Shown here in pieces: positions 13,529 to 14,068 of a DNA stretch of 14,068 nt; position 1 is the first letter of the stretch; each line of letters begins with the position of its first letter. Below the pieces are notes generated by a model. It worked only from the letters and a program-made list of their open reading frames with translations, made no database searches and was not told the origin of the DNA. The position numbers and the translations under genes are program-made. The DNA comes from Actinomycetes bacterium (lineage in GTDB: Bacteria; Actinomycetota; Actinomycetes; Mycobacteriales; Mycobacteriaceae): contig JAEZDV010000345.1 of the NCBI GenBank assembly GCA_023417985.1, positions 1 through 14,068 on the forward strand, in the 5' to 3' direction.

Positions 13529-14068
13529 ATGGGACTGCTTCGGTACTCCATCAACATCACTCTGGACGGCTGCTGCGATCATCTTGCGGGCGCCGCGGAC
13601 GAGAAAGAACTGCTCGAGTTGCACCGCCACCACACCGCGAACCTCGAGCAGGCGGATGCGCTCCTGTTCGGCCGGGTGACGTACGAGATGATGGAATCGG
13701 CGTGGCGGCCGTCTCCAGCGACAGCAGCGAACCCGGAATGGACGGACCCGTTCGCCCGCACGATCGACGCGGCGAAGAAGTTCGTAGTGTCGAGCACACT
13801 TCCGAGCGTCGACTGGAACGCGGAACTCGTACAGGGCGATCTCGCCGACGCGGTTCGAGAAATCAAACGCCGATCGCCGAACGGCGTGTCCGTCGGCGGC
13901 GTGACACTCCCTCGGGCGCTGGCCGAGCTGGGGTTGATCGACGAGTACGAGTTCGTGGTGCTGCCCAGAATCGCGGGCCGCGGTCCGACGTTGTTCGCGG
14001 GCATGTCGAACCCGATCGACCTGAGGCTCGTGGACCGGCACGAGTTCGGTTCGGGAACGGTGGCGATG
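13529..14068 (+). CDS. Dihydrofolate-reductase-family protein, 3' end cut by window
   Basis: The frame is open from ATG 13529 to the last base, giving 180 residues with no stop. It starts MGLLRYSINITLDGCCDH, the typical first strand of DHFR-like RibD-C proteins. Then come ADALLFGRVTYEMMESAWRP (42-61), KKFVVSSTL (83-91), a glycine-containing cofactor segment SVGGVTLPRALAELGLIDEY (121-140) and VVLPRIAGRGPTLFAG (143-158). The tail QLxDRxEFxSGTV type (LVDRHEFGSGTVAM) shows that only a few residues are missing; the family is usually about 185-195 long. It probably binds NADPH, and its reaction is unknown. It is divergent from another family member but not closely similar to it, so a recent tandem duplication is unlikely. 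Confidence 0.85.
   Translation, partial: MGLLRYSINITLDGCCDHLAGAADEKELLELHRHHTANLEQADALLFGRVTYEMMESAWRPSPATAANPEWTDPFARTIDAAKKFVVSSTLPSVDWNAELVQGDLADAVREIKRRSPNGVSVGGVTLPRALAELGLIDEYEFVVLPRIAGRGPTLFAGMSNPIDLRLVDRHEFGSGTVAM

Overview
The window is high-GC actinobacterial DNA, most likely from Rhodococcus or a close mycolic-acid relative. This is inferred from a mycothiol-synthesis gene fragment (mshC), an EphD-type hydrolase, C/G-ending codons and many leaderless-type promoters (a TANNNT -10 box 6-7 bases before the start codon). No IS element, phage module, tRNA, rRNA or CRISPR array was seen. The content is mostly stand-alone housekeeping and stress genes, plus two decayed stretches.

Layout. 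1-345: two diverged 3' fragments of mshC facing away from each other as an imperfect inverted repeat. 388-909: YfcE-like phosphoesterase. 910-1452 (-) and 1540-3102 (+): a TetR regulator and a 14-TM MFS drug exporter, separated by a perfect 14-bp inverted repeat that probably is the operator. 3155-4116: a possible leaderless 24-codon ORF whose stop overlaps the start of an EphD-like alpha/beta hydrolase. 4217-4564 (-): small unknown protein. 4690-5541 (-): NmrA-like reductase. 5717-6460: VIT/CCC1 iron or manganese transporter. 6611-7456 (-): secreted GH19 cell-wall hydrolase with a structured leader and an MtrA-like box. 7592-8440: no convincing gene. 8441-9490 (-): lipoate-protein ligase with swapped domain order. 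9613-10350: a gene graveyard (truncated VOC gene, then an epoxide-hydrolase pseudogene with an internal inverted piece). 10351-11005: no gene, with an AT-richer patch. 11018-12526: selO. 12547-12750 (-): zinc-ribbon protein. 12769-13416 (-) and 13529-end (+): two divergent dihydrofolate-reductase-family genes, the second cut by the window edge.

How the genes work together. The only clear regulatory unit is TetR plus MFS exporter. The small ORF and hydrolase look translationally coupled. Most other genes seem to be monocistronic with their own promoters. The observations most worth checking are the inverted mshC junction, the coupled leaderless small ORF, the scrambled epoxide-hydrolase pseudogene and the regulatory region upstream of the GH19 enzyme. 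I did not find a clear new multi-gene system.
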